Shown here: in pieces, positions 9,953 to 20,083 of the stretch | Layout: each line of letters opens with the position of its first letter | Numbering within the stretch: position 1 is the first letter of the stretch | From: Platycnemis pennipes | Lineage: Eukaryota > Arthropoda > Insecta > Odonata > Platycnemididae | Direction: 5' to 3' | Assembly (NCBI GenBank): GCA_933228895.1 | Contig: OW121848.1 | Coordinates: forward strand, 136,232,615-136,296,614 | Length of the DNA stretch: 64,000 nucleotides | Program-made: the position numbers and the translations under genes | The notes under the pieces: generated by a model | The model's input: the letters and a program-made list of their open reading frames with translations, nothing else | The model's database searches: none | What the model was told of the DNA's origin: nothing

Positions 9953-10146
9953 GTACTTGTTCCTATTACTGACAAGCGGCATCGCCCGGTAGGACAGCTC
10001 TGTCTTGAGTATGTTGTCATTCGGCCTGTTCAAAGTTTTGAGTGTGATATGGCGGCATCATATGCTCGGCATTGGAAGCATACCTGGAAAGGTCTTGATG
10101 TGGGTCACCGAGGTGCCGGTGTCTCCTTCAAGACACAGACCAAGCA
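9953..10146 (+). CDS. GPCPD1: GPCPD1-like gene, exon D with the HRG motif starting the GDPD barrel
   Basis: The exon is 194 bases long, phase 0 at the start and phase 2 at the end. The acceptor is TTCTTCTCCAG and the donor is GTGAGT. It encodes VLVPITDKRHRPVGQLCLEY, VVIRPVQSFECDM, then LDVGHRGAG near the end. GHRG is the first signature of glycerophosphodiester phosphodiesterases: in the family the His and Arg sit in the active site. The preceding strand 'VRPVQSFECDM' matches the family's conserved lead-in to the catalytic barrel. The split codon CA|G joins perfectly with exon E. Confidence 0.96.
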
Positions 10147-10227
10147 GTGAGTTTTTCATGCTATTTTGAAAAATTGTATTATCTATTTAAGTTATAAATC
10201 AGCTTTGACTGTGTGTAATGGAATTAA

Positions 10228-10382
10228 GTGTAGTCTGCTAGATATTCCACAGAGTCCCAGTCAAGGTGAATGTTTAAAAAAAACCCGGTCCCCCTGATAT
10301 CCGACCAGGAACTCTACCAGTTGAGCTACCAAGACTGGAGTGGAAATTATAAATTGATTTTTTCTCTGTGGAATATGCAATT
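10228..10382 (-). mobile_element. hairpin element with tRNA-like core, copy 1
   Basis: The ends are AGATATTCCACAGAG and, inverted, CTCTGTGGAATAT. Between them, read leftward, is a tRNA-like segment: TAGCTCAACTGGTAGAG (a good pol III A box / D arm), then TGGTCGGATATCAGGGGGAC and CGGGTTT. The B box is broken by a run of A/T. The T-arm remnant GTCCCAGTCAAGG sits right behind the left terminal repeat. This joins a SINE-like tRNA head with the inverted ends of a MITE. Confidence 0.6.
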
Positions 10383-11239
10383 TCAGCGGATAACGCCGCT
10401 TAAGTTATCGCAGCCAGTTTGCAAACTTTGAATTTGTAGTCTGGCTGTTTAAGAAAGTTTTTGACAAGTCATGAATGGTTGTCTGTTCTTAAAAAATTTA
10501 TTAATTTAAGGTATCAGAAGGTGATCAACATATGTTTGAGTATACCCACATGGTTCACAATTAGATTAGGGTTTGGGGAAATTATAATTTGCTCTGCTGT
10601 GAATTTGCCCACTTTCCCAAGTTACACCACCACAATCAATAAGGTAATTTCACAAATTAGTTATTCAAATAATAAGATACTTTGTTTCACGCAGTTTAGG
10701 GTTGCTCAAAAAGGTGTGTTAAGGTTATGTGAAATCACTTATGATTTTTGATTTCAATCAATTAATGGTCAAGTGTTATGACATGGATTTGCATTAGAAA
10801 TTTTAAAATGAAGATGAAGGTGTTGTCGCATGCCTCCAATATTGCATACTTGTGGAGAAAACCCGGTTTCGTAAATTGACTAGAATAACTTAAACGAATA
10901 TAAGTAAATATTTGAAACTTAAATACCTCATGGCAAAAGTACGATTCATATTCTATCAAAATTTCCTTTCATTTGTGCTTTTCATGTTGTTATGACAATC
11001 TCCAAGGGGACACTGGCCTCTGCAACTCTAAAAAAAAGTGCAATTTTTCATCCTCACTGCAAAAACATGCCTCAAAAGTAATTATTAAAAAAAGTCTGGT
11101 ACCTTCATTAAACATAAGGCTAAATTATCTACATGCTGATGTGCTCTCTGTGGATTTCACTTCTTCCTTTTTTGGGAAATCAAGCCTCAAAGTCGAGTCT
11201 ATGTATACTTTTTGCGTGAATAGTATACACAAAATGTGC

Positions 11240-11470
11240 TATTTGGTCATATATTCATCATTAATTATTGAGTGTGCATCAATGCAAGGTATCGTATGTA
11301 TTTTTATTGAAAATGAAACTTTGTTACCATAATTTAACGCCAGCAATGAACTTAACTTGATTTAACGCATATTGTTCCCCTGGAAGTTATGCAACTCACA
11401 CATACGTCTTCAACAACACGAGAAGGCCTAACCTGTTCAGCAAATTTTCCTCGTTACTATCTTCAGGATT
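11240..11470 (+). repeat. Tigger 3'-end fragment
   Basis: This stretch aligns by eye, in the same orientation, with 38800-39050 near the end of the Tigger element. Shared blocks include AATTATTGA, AAGTTATGCA(A/G)CTCACA and AATACGTC-like strings, then GAAGGCCT and TTTTCCTC. It lacks the terminal repeat itself, so it is a truncated relic. Confidence 0.6.
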
Positions 11471-12468
11471 TCAGCACTTACCAATTCATCAGATTTTTTA
11501 TTTTATTTTAACTTATCAAATTTTTTATTTTTTTAGAAAAATAATTAAGGTGTAGGCTAATAATACAATTGGTATTGGCCTCTGGTATCGAGGTATCGGT
11601 TGGTATTGGAAAAAGTGATATCGGTACATGTCTACTTATCTCAGCTGTGGCAGGCTGCTAATGGAAACGATTCGGCAAGATGTATGGCGAGGTACTATTG
11701 CTACTAATATAGAAAATTTACTAAATATTGAAATAACTTCTGGCTTCGGTGTAGTTCTACAGATGCGGAAGAGCATCTGCCAAAATGGAGCATGAACTTA
11801 TCATGCGAGATATAAAACAAAGTAATGATAACTTTAGAAAACCATGACTAGATTACAAGTAATGCAGTAGACTCTGGATAACATGAAGCATGAAAATACG
11901 AAGTTTCGAATACACGAAGCAAAACTGCCGGTCTTACAGGGTCTTCGACCCCTCCTCTCGAATTCTGAACCTCTAGACCATCCCCTTCCCTTTCCTCTCC
12001 CCCACATCCCTTGAAGACCTACCCTTAAGCAAAGAACGCAGCATCTTTGACCCTCCCCATTCCACTCAGCACCCAAAGCAATTCCAATCAACCACCTGCA
12101 CGTGCCCCCCAGGGTTGCCCAGGAGAAAAGGAAGGAACGACACAGACGTTACATGATGCCATCCACTCACCCCTTCCCACGCCCCGGCATCTCCCTATCC
12201 CACTCGCACTGCCTCTGCTGCCCCTTATTGTCCGCTTAGTTCCTGCTTTCGGTCGTTGGCGCCACTTGTTCATTCGCCCGGCATTTACCTTGTGCAAGCA
12301 CACAAAGTCTTACGGTGTTTCACTGCGGCAAACCACATTTTTGTGAAACTGTTCCTGCGAAAAATATCTGGTTTTCTTTTATCAAAATCATCATTAAGTG
12401 TTTTAGAGTTTGAAAACCAGACTGTATTGGTAGAACACTATGGTCGGTAGGAGATACATCACATCGGT

Positions 12469-12780
12469 TTGTACCTTGGAAGAAGGAGGTGCTCCTTCTT
12501 CCATGGTTGTACCTCTGACTGTGAGCATAATTCGAACACCGAAAAGGTGCATTGCTTTGTGGTCCTGAGGGAAGGAAGCCGCCGCGGTGAGTGGCAGAAG
12601 TGCATTCCTCACGATAGTTTCTTAGTGAAGCATCCACAAGTTGGGTGTGAGGACTTTTTCGAGACGGATATACTTCGCGAGAAGATACTCACCGACAATG
12701 AAGGAAATGTCATAGGCGTGGTAAGATTTACTACTTTTTATAGCATTTTAAGTTATTATCTTAATTTACCTATGAATTGA
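12469..12780 (+). CDS. THAP-like zinc finger exon, left arm
   Basis: The open frame shows RRRCSFFHGCTSDCEHNS, then a REGSRRGEWQKCIP block, then HPQVGCEDFFETDIL. This spacing follows the THAP domain (C..GC, a central W, P, C..HF..D.) used by P-element transposases to bind their ends. The last zinc ligand, normally His in C-x2-H, is Phe here. The frame has no in-frame ATG: TAG lies at 12448, and an ATG at 12440 opens MVGRR in another frame. A GTAAGA after GTCATAGGCGTG may be the exon end. A palindrome (GGAAGAAGGAG, inverted after GTG) spans 12477-12501. THAP identity is inference from spacing. Confidence 0.45.
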   Translation: MYLGRRRCSFFHGCTSDCEHNSNTEKVHCFVVLREGSRRGEWQKCIPHDSFLVKHPQVGCEDFFETDILREKILTDNEGNVIGVVRFTTFYSILSYYLNLPMN

Positions 12781-13125
12781 ATTCCCTTGGTGGCCAATTA
12801 TTTTCTCTTTCACTGTAAATGATATTTCCATTTCATAGACCAATTCAACCCACGTGTGAGACATGCGTCTGTGCAATTATGTTCTCAGTACCATTTGTGA
12901 TAATTGCTGCTATCAATGTTGCTCCTATTTATGTTCTATTGATGTAGCTTAGAACAATTCGATTTCATTATTCTCAATGATGTTTTTGAAGAGCAAGTTA
13001 CTCATCGAACACAGGATAATTGATTTATGAAATTCACTCGGGTTTGGCACCGGGTGTTTAGATGAGCAAGTCACTCATCGTAAAGTCGGCCATGAAAAGC
13101 CTCACTCGGGTGCCAAACCTGAGAA

Positions 13126-15108
13126 GAGGCATGTACTTAAAGATGAGACATCTACAGAAACATATGCTTAAACAAGTGAAAGAATTTTGTTGCTTACGAA
13201 GCATAATAATCAGTGAGAATTGAAGCAAAAATAAAACGTATATCCATGAGGAGAAAATTGGTCAAGTAAACTTTTAAAAAGAAAAAAGTCAAGTATAAGA
13301 AGAGAATGAACTCCTGCATTGGAATGTTGTTATCAATGAATCATTGTGAAGGGGTATACATATAAGGGAAGGATGTTTGATTCAATATTTTTCCCTCTCG
13401 AAGACCACTAAAATAGGTACCTTGTATAGAAGCATTCCTTTGTCTTCTAATTTGGATGCCTTTCTTTCAAGAAGAATTTGATGGAAAGAAACTACATTTT
13501 GATACGTTCCACTCTTTTTCATTACCATTGTATGTAGTAATAAAATAGTTTGTAGTGCACTAATTTGTAATGTCTTTCCTGCAAGTGAGTTCCATAAAGT
13601 GAAGCCTGAAACTTTAAAAAAATTGATGAGTTAGGTTACCCAGTTAATGTGACCATTTCACCAGTACGCGAGTAGATACATTAACTATTACTCGTTAAAA
13701 TTGCATCGTGTAGGCCCGAAAAATTACGCAAATATGTGGCCAGATAATAGCGTTTCCATTTGGTTCGTTTGAGCATGAAAGCGCGAGGGTGAAAACAATG
13801 AGTAAACAGGACTTAAAACAGTATGATAGTGCATAGAATACAATTTGTTTTTCAATAGAGTGACATTTAATACGGTAAATTCATCTCTTAGGGTTTTTTT
13901 TTCCCACCAAGGAGAAATATTGCTTCATGAAAAATGGAAACCTGTAAGGACTGCTGTAAGCGCTTACTTATTGGGGATATGCTAACGTATTTTACCAGAA
14001 ACACCATGGAACGAGACTCCAAAAGCTTTCTAAGGATATTTTTCAATATTCTACAAATTGATTGTCTCTCTTCAACGTAAATACGGCCGCCTAATGTAAC
14101 TTTTGCAGCTCTCCTGGCACGAAGTAATTTTCAGGGACATGTTAATGCCAGAAATGACATGGAATCCCAGAAATTACACCTTAGGTAAAATTATACATTC
14201 CCACTCTCACGTTCGAATCACTGGGTGACGCCAATCCTTAATTGGCCAAATCCCATTCCCAAACAAAGTTTATAGTTTGGAACTTAGCATGACAGCATTT
14301 GCCATATTTTTCAAATACATCCTCCCAGCCTTGCAATCGGGATGAGGGAATATCTCACTGTATTGGAGAAGTCTGCACGGTACACTCAACGTCTGCTTAC
14401 GTATATACCATGTGGGATAATGTGGTATACAACCCAAAATTTCTGGAAGAGCATAATCATGCTCCATAGCAACATAAAAATCCCACGTGTCGTGCTCAAT
14501 TAATGTCTTTTTGAATGTCGTGCCTAATTGATTGATTTTAGCACAAAGAAATTTACAGCCATAGAGTCATCTGCGGCCACCTGCTTAAACATAACTGGCA
14601 CGACCCTCTCTCCCTGCCTCAGGCTGCTGAATTCTCTTGAGTCGTCATACCCCGGGATGCTTGCCCTTACCCAATAAGAGGGATAAGCAATGGACTTAGT
14701 GTCGCAAAAATCCATCAAATAGGCCAGTATAAGTCTTGTCATTGATCTAAGTCCATCTCTGGATTTTGCTCCTAGTTTTCTCCATTCTCATTTGGAGCTA
14801 CTATTTTGGCAGGGGTCTGTGTCGTATTCTTAAAGGAATTTCTCCTCTTCAGCGGCTTTGTCAAGTACTTGGGGCATTGAGTAAACAGCCGAGGAACAGT
14901 CCCTGGTTCCTGTTTTGGCTTTTTTATACTTTTCCTGAAAGATTGAACGTTAGATACATCATCCTAGGCAAGAAGAAAATATATTCAAAGTTTCCATAAT
15001 TAGCGCAAGAGACGTATTTCAAAACGATAGGGAGAAATAAATAGCATACACCATAGTCAAAGTTCAAGAACTGGCCGTGAAACCTTTAGCTGAGGTACCC
15101 GCTGAAAC
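13126..15108. other. spacer of the THAP-bearing element, no recognised gene
   Basis: This is unique-looking sequence. Two short frames on the - strand (14270-14467 and 14524-14742) read in tandem and have a coding-like look (for example YWVRASIPGYDD and EHDYALPEILGC), but I recognise no family and they are in different frames. No transposase catalytic core could be identified. Confidence 0.4.
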
Positions 15109-15249
15109 TGCTCAATACTAAGATATTCCACAGAGAAATAATCATTCGCATTGACCGGGACTTAAATCTGGAAACCAGGGGGTCCGGGTTCGAGTCCCGG
15201 TCAAGGCGAATGATTTTTTTTTCTCCGTGGAATATCTTACTATTGAGCA
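15109..15249 (+). mobile_element. hairpin element with tRNA-like core, copy 2
   Basis: The terminal inverted repeats start TGCTCAATA(C/G)TAAGATATT and continue for about 55 bases through CATTCGC and TTGACCGGGACT, so a tRNA T-arm-like sequence is part of both arms. The centre reads GGGTTCGAGTCCCGGTCAAG, a near-perfect pol III B box. There is no A box and no complete cloverleaf, so it is not a functional tRNA gene. It lies in the spacer of the THAP-bearing element. Confidence 0.65.
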
Positions 15250-15584
15250 TACACCATCTTTATATAGAAGAATCATAGCTCAGCGCAACCCAGGGAAATT
15301 TCACGAAGGCCAATCAATGTATACTCTACACTACAGCCGCTAATTACCATCTAGGGCGCTTCTTCGAAGTTGCATCGATAACAGAGCCGAGGTTAACACT
15401 GCATACAGATCTTTCAAGCTAGCTCTGGTGAATTAAACATGTTCACGCAGAATTGTTAGGAGGCCTACGTATCAAAACTTAACGTTGATTAAGTACGTTA
15501 AGGTCAGGGTAATATCATACCAACCATCAATTATAGTAAATGATCGTACGCTTCCCCGGTGAATGATATAAATGAAATGTTCTC

Positions 15585-15690
15585 GGGTTTTGAACCGAGT
15601 GAGGCTTTTCATTGCCGACTTTACGGTGAGTAACTCGCTCATCAAAACATCGGCAATGAAAAGCCTCACCCGGTGCCAAACCCGAGTGAA
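15585..15690. repeat. palindrome inside the inner part of the right arm
   Basis: TCTCGGGTTTTGAACCGAGT, followed by GAGGCTTTTCATTGCCGA, is mirrored by TCGGCAATGAAAAGCCTCAC and a copy of CGGTGCCAAACCCGAG. The centre is TTTACGGTGAGTAACTCG. A shortened version lies at 13035-13122 in the left arm. It may be a small foldback inserted in one arm and copied, or an inner end of the parent element. Confidence 0.55.
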
Positions 15691-15898
15691 TTTCATAAAT
15701 CAATTATCCTGTGTTCGATGAGTAACTTGCTCTTCAAAAATCACATTGAGAAATAATGAAATCGAATTGTTCTAAGCTACATCAATAGAACATAAATAGG
15801 AGCAACATTGATAGCAGCAATTACCACAAATGGTATTGAAAACGTAATTGCACAGACATGAAATGGTGAAAGAGAAAATATTTGGCCACCAAGGGAAT

Positions 15899-16210
15899 TC
15901 AATTCATAGGTAAATTAAGATAATAACTTAAAATGCTATAAAAAGTAGTAATTCTTACCACGCCTAGGACATTTCCTTCATTGTCGGTGAGTATCTTCTC
16001 GCGAAGTATATCCGTCTCGAAAAAGTCCTCACACCCAACTTGTGGATGCTTCACTAAGAAACTATCGTGAGGAATGCACTTCTGCCACTCACCGCGGCGG
16101 CTTCCTTCCCTCAGGACCACAAAGCAATGCACCTTTTCGGTGTTCGAATTATGCTCACAGTCAGAGGTACAACCATGGAAGAAGGAGCACCTCCTTCTTC
16201 CAAGGTACAA
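15899..16210 (-). CDS. THAP-like zinc finger exon, right arm
   Basis: This is the inverted copy of the frame at 12469-12780, with the same length. It differs at two residues in the part after DNEGN (I to L, F to I). It shares every oddity of its partner: no in-frame ATG, Phe in place of the last zinc-binding His, and a GTAAGA donor-like site. The near identity implies recent origin or gene conversion between the arms. Confidence 0.45.
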   Translation of the reverse strand: MYLGRRRCSFFHGCTSDCEHNSNTEKVHCFVVLREGSRRGEWQKCIPHDSFLVKHPQVGCEDFFETDILREKILTDNEGNVLGVVRITTFYSILSYYLNLPMN

Positions 16211-17819
16211 ACCGATGTGATGTATCTCCTACCGACCATAGTGTTCTACCAATACAGTCTGGTTTTCAAACTCTAAAACACTTAATGATGATTTTGATAA
16301 AAGAAAACCAGATATTTTTCGCAGGAACAGTTTCACAAAAATGTGGTTTGCCGCAGTGAAACACCGTAAGACTTTGTGTGCTTGCACAAGGTAAATGCCG
16401 GGCGAATGAACAAGTGGCGCCAACGACCGAAAGCAGGAACTAAGCGGACAATAAGGGGACGTGCGACGAGCCCATGTTGCCGGGGGCTGCCCCTTCCCCA
16501 CTTTTCCCTTCCACCCCTTCAAGCTCAGCAAGACAGATAAAGATACACCCGCCACTGGCACCTTCCTGCACCCCAACCTTTTCTCCCTATGCACCGTAAA
16601 CCCAAACTTCCCAGCCATCATGAAATCCTTGGGAAGATGATGTGGAAAATATGCCGAATCATGCCCCATTTGTCATCAAAGTCTTAGTAGTAGGAAAGAA
16701 ACAATATTGCCTCCCAAAATCATTTATTCAGCTGATGATAAGGAAGACGCCACAAATAATAACCTGTGGATGATTTTTTTCTGGAAACAGACTTAGTTCC
16801 ATACTTTTTTTTTTTTAGCAATGAATGGGTGATAGAGGGCAACTAAAGCATGGTTGGGCCAGCGGCCGTCATAACAGCGTAGATGTTAGAGGCAAATGTC
16901 TATGTTTAGCATTCATACTATTTGCCCGTCTATACTGACTGTGGACTCTGAAAATAAAATTCTTATTACAAAATATTCAACTTTTGTTTTATATAAGTAT
17001 TCGATACTGGGATGAATTTTGCCAATACTACGATCGCCGACTTTAAACCATTTACATAGGAAATATAAGTAGATATTTATTTTACGATCTTTTAAGACAT
17101 GCAATACAGTGTATGACACAAAGGCATCTTTTAAGAATGCTTTCACATACAACAACCAAAAAGGTTATACAATGTTGCCAAAGAAAACAGAAATTAGAGA
17201 AAACAAAGATAATTTTTTTCATGATTGTTCATAATTGTTTGAAATGACGAAATTTGAAATTACAGTGCTGATTTTCCAGTTCAGCTGACTTTGTATTATC
17301 GAGTGTCTACTGTAGTTACATATATTTTTAATAATATCAAGCCTGTACTCACTGTAAACACCTTGCTAATTGGAAGGATTTGGTCAGCTGTCTAATCAGA
17401 GGGGTCAGTAGAAGAATGTTTCCTAAGAGTCTTCCCTGCTATTCCTATCTTGTTGATAGGGACTAGATACCCTTATGTGCCCCTATTCATCCAGAGGATG
17501 ATTTAGATATGTTAGGTCTTATTAGCGAAGCTTTAAAAGTGAACGAATTGTTTATTCTTGCAGTGTTTTGATGCAAAGGAGATTTTAGCTGACTTTCAAC
17601 AACTTTTTAAAGGCATAAAATTATTTTAAAAAATGAAACCTTTTTGTTGTCAAAATCAAGTATTGTGAAATGATGAAAAGAGCTGAACTGGTGGTATATA
17701 CCAAAATAAGTTAAGAAATGGATCCTTCTTAAGTTGTAATTGAGATTAATTTAATTCCTTTTGCAACAGTTGCATTGATAAAAATAAAAATAACCTAAAT
17801 TTGGTTGTCTTCCTTGAAG

Positions 17820-18090
17820 GTGTGCTGAAGTGCGTGAGAATACTATAGCATCATTGCTGAGGGCTGCTAGACATGGGGCAGACATGGTGGAGTTGGATGT
17901 GCAACTTTCAAAGGACCTTGTCCCAGTAATTTACCATGATTTCAACGTTTGCATTGCAATTAGAAAAAGAATAAAGTCTACCCAAAGGGATGTAGACTTG
18001 GAAAAAGGAGGACCTCTATCAGATGGGGAGCATGATTGTCTCATTCTCCCTGTGAAGGATTTGACATTGGAGCAATTGCACATGCTCAAG
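17820..18090 (+). CDS. GPCPD1: GPCPD1-like gene, exon E with ENT, ELD and YHD catalytic motifs
   Basis: The exon is 271 bases long, starting with the third base of the split codon and ending in phase 0 before GTGTGT. It encodes EVRENTIASLLRAARHGADM, VELDVQLSKDLVPVIYHDF, and later LPVKDLTLEQLHMLK. ENT, ELD and YHD are the metal- and substrate-binding signatures of the GDPD family (the E, the E/D pair, and the His acting with the exon D His). No key residue is missing. An acidic, Lys-rich insert (RKRIKSTQRDVDLEKGG) between YHD and the 'LP.KDLT' strand is typical of the cytosolic GPCPD1 group. The enzyme hydrolyses glycerophosphocholine to glycerol-3-phosphate and choline. Confidence 0.97.
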
Positions 18091-19173
18091 GTGTGTTGAT
18101 GAATTTTAATTTTTCATAATAACCTCTACATAAAATTAAAACTGGTTCAATTTACAATATAAAGAATTATTCTAGAGGAGTTAGTTGCAGAAATATTTTT
18201 AATTTCATGCAAGCTAAGTTTTTTGTATACATATTTTTGAATGATTTTTTTAAGTGTGTTACAATGGGGAAGTACAGGGAAAACAGTGTACACATTGTAT
18301 AAGTATCCAGACTGCTTGATTTTGGTAGTAAGAGTGCTAGTGCTACTTCATAAATACGTGAATTGTATTGTTTCAGGTTAGGATATCAGTGTTTATTAAT
18401 GAAAATGGAGACAAGAATCATCATTTGATGATTTGCATGTTTTCACATGACACCCAGTTAATTCGGAAAACACTATCTTTTTGTATGAACTGATAAAAAA
18501 ACTTCGACTCTAATAAGTATGTATTGGTATCCAATTTTGGGTAAATAGTTTCTGTCATGAGAAGCCTTATCATGACTTTTTAGCTCACGTAGTACTATTG
18601 TTATGTAGGCATCCTCATTTTTCCTCATGGTATCATCAGTCTGATAATGTGATGGATCCTGTAGGAGAGAAATATTGGAATTCTAAACTAGAGAATCTCC
18701 TCAGAGGTATTTGAAATTCAATTGAAATTAATCAAATTTCAGCACCCAGTGATGCAGGAGAGTCTCTTTTGGCTATTTTACATGAAGAAATAAATTGCAG
18801 AACTTGAAGCATCATGGAAATGGATGCATGGATGAGTGGGAATAGAAAAGAGGCTATCTTCTACACCACCATCCATGCATTCAGAAAGTTTTCTATGCAA
18901 TTTATTGCTTACCATGATGTGATGATTTCACTGTGAAACTCTCCATGCATCAGAATACACAGTGATGAGCTGTGTTCAAAACAGCCTTAATGAACGCACA
19001 ACAATTCATGGGGTTCCTGAATGTACAGTGACAGAATCTACACTTTGAGGCCATCTATATGTTATGTAATGCTTAGGAGGGATGGGGAGGATTTGAGCCA
19101 ACTGTAAGGATGTACTATCAATAGGTAAGGGGGGGATTCTGCCTTCCATTGTGCTGGCAGGTAATATATTATA

Positions 19174-19790
19174 CAGTAAAACCCCTTATTTACATTTTTC
19201 TAGTGACTGTCAGAAAAAGTGTAAATGGCTGGAAAATGCAAGTAGCGGGAAAAGAACTATTTTCAGTTTTAAATGCATACTTTACCAATGTAGAGTAAAT
19301 ATATAAATAAGGAACACTGATAAACTGAATAAGAGCAATATTATTAATTATTTCTTGAGAGATAGAGCTTTCCTGATTTATTTTTGTAGGATATATTTCA
19401 ACCAATGCTTCAACAAACCATTGGACATTTTCAAGTCCATAATTCCCAAACTAATAAAATGTGCAATGTTTTTTATCTTATGACGAAGCCATTCATGGTG
19501 ATATTTGACCGTCAAGAACTTGAAAACCACTTTTTAAGTTGGTATTTCTTCATACCATGATTTCTTGACATTTTCTTTTTTTCGACAGATGTCTGCACTA
19601 GCTTGCATGTTTCTGAATCACAATGCCATTTTTCATAATTGTATTGAATCTTCTGAATCTTTTCTGAATCACAATTGTAGAGACCGGTAATCTTAGATTT
19701 TTTGTTATATCAACGCGAGTTTCATGAAGAGAATCCACAATTTTTATTTACGCTTAAATTGAAAATATTCTAGTTACTGCGAAGGCTTCC
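19174..19790 (+). repeat. interspersed repeat starting CAGTAAAACCCC, copy 1
   Basis: The stretch begins TACAGTAAAACCCCTTATTT, followed by CATTTTTCTAGTGACTG and GAAAAAGTGTAAATGGC. It aligns along about 600 bases with 21638-22205 in the same orientation, down to AATTGAAAATATTCTA. The TA followed by CAGTAAAACC resembles Tc1/mariner or pogo ends. No opposite end was found. Confidence 0.6.
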
Positions 19791-19802
19791 GTGGTGATTA
19801 GA

Positions 19803-20083
19803 AAATGACTCAAGGGTTTCCTGTTTTTTTCTGCATTGGTTCATCCTACTGGACGACTGTTTTGCTGGCATTCCAGATGGCATCTTCAGGTCCGAATTGA
19901 AGGAAATTTGACATAGGAAATATATATATTACGAAGATTTAGGAAATATATAGAATAAAAATACAGGAAATTTGAAGGGACGTGATCTTCTGACCTGAAG
20001 ATGGCATCTGGAATGCCAATGAAACTGTCGTCCAGAGGGATGAACTAACGTGGAAGACTCCAGAAAACTCTTGAATCATCTGA
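19803..20083. mobile_element. palindromic MITE with 95-base arms
   Basis: The left arm (GACTCAAGGGTTTCCTG, then TTCATCC.ctGGACGAC and TGGCATTCCAGATGGCATC) is mirrored by 19990-20083. The loop of about 100 bases holds repeats of GGAAATATATA and GGAAATTTGA. No coding capacity and no clear target duplication are seen. Confidence 0.65.

Larger units (their letters stand above)
12221..16459. mobile_element. large inverted-repeat element with THAP-like exons in both arms
   Basis: Sequence from 12221 (CCCCTTATTGTCCGC) to about 13125 recurs inverted from 16459 down to about 15580. The outer 600 bases of the arms are almost identical: I see only a couple of differences between 12221-12820 and its partner. 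The inner parts diverge through small insertions (about 40 extra bases in the left arm near 12830-12870). The spacer is about 2.4 kb (13126-15580). Each arm carries the same THAP-like open frame followed by a splice donor-like GTAAGA. I see no target duplication or further end repeats. A P-element-like or foldback derivative is the best reading. Confidence 0.65.
11865..17312. mobile_element. Tigger/pogo-like element ends enclosing a nested insertion
   Basis: The left end reads CAGTAGACTCTGGATAAC and continues with TTCGAATACACGAAG, a style typical of pogo/Tigger termini. The right end, inverted, reads CAGTAGACACTCGATAAT. The element's own sequence is represented by CpG-richer flanks (11865-12220 and 16460-17312), while 12221-16459 is a later insertion. 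A TA follows the right end but not the left, so the boundaries are probable rather than proven. Confidence 0.5.
10147..17819 (+). other. GPCPD1 intron D-E, nested transposon stack
   Basis: The intron runs from GTGAGT to TTGAAG. It contains, in order, a tRNA-like hairpin, a Tigger 3'-end fragment, and a Tigger-like element enclosing the THAP-bearing inverted-repeat element (all listed). The stretches 10390-11240, 11480-11860 and 17313-17800 show no feature I can support. Confidence 0.75.

Noticed and set aside
14270..14742. Transposase core for the THAP-bearing element
   Set aside because: Two coding-like frames exist in the spacer, but no P-element GTPase or catalytic motif could be seen, so no function is assigned.
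15161..15215. Possible tRNA gene
   Set aside because: The B box is excellent, but there is no A box or complete cloverleaf, and the T-arm sequence is part of an inverted repeat. It is called as a tRNA-like core of a hairpin element instead.
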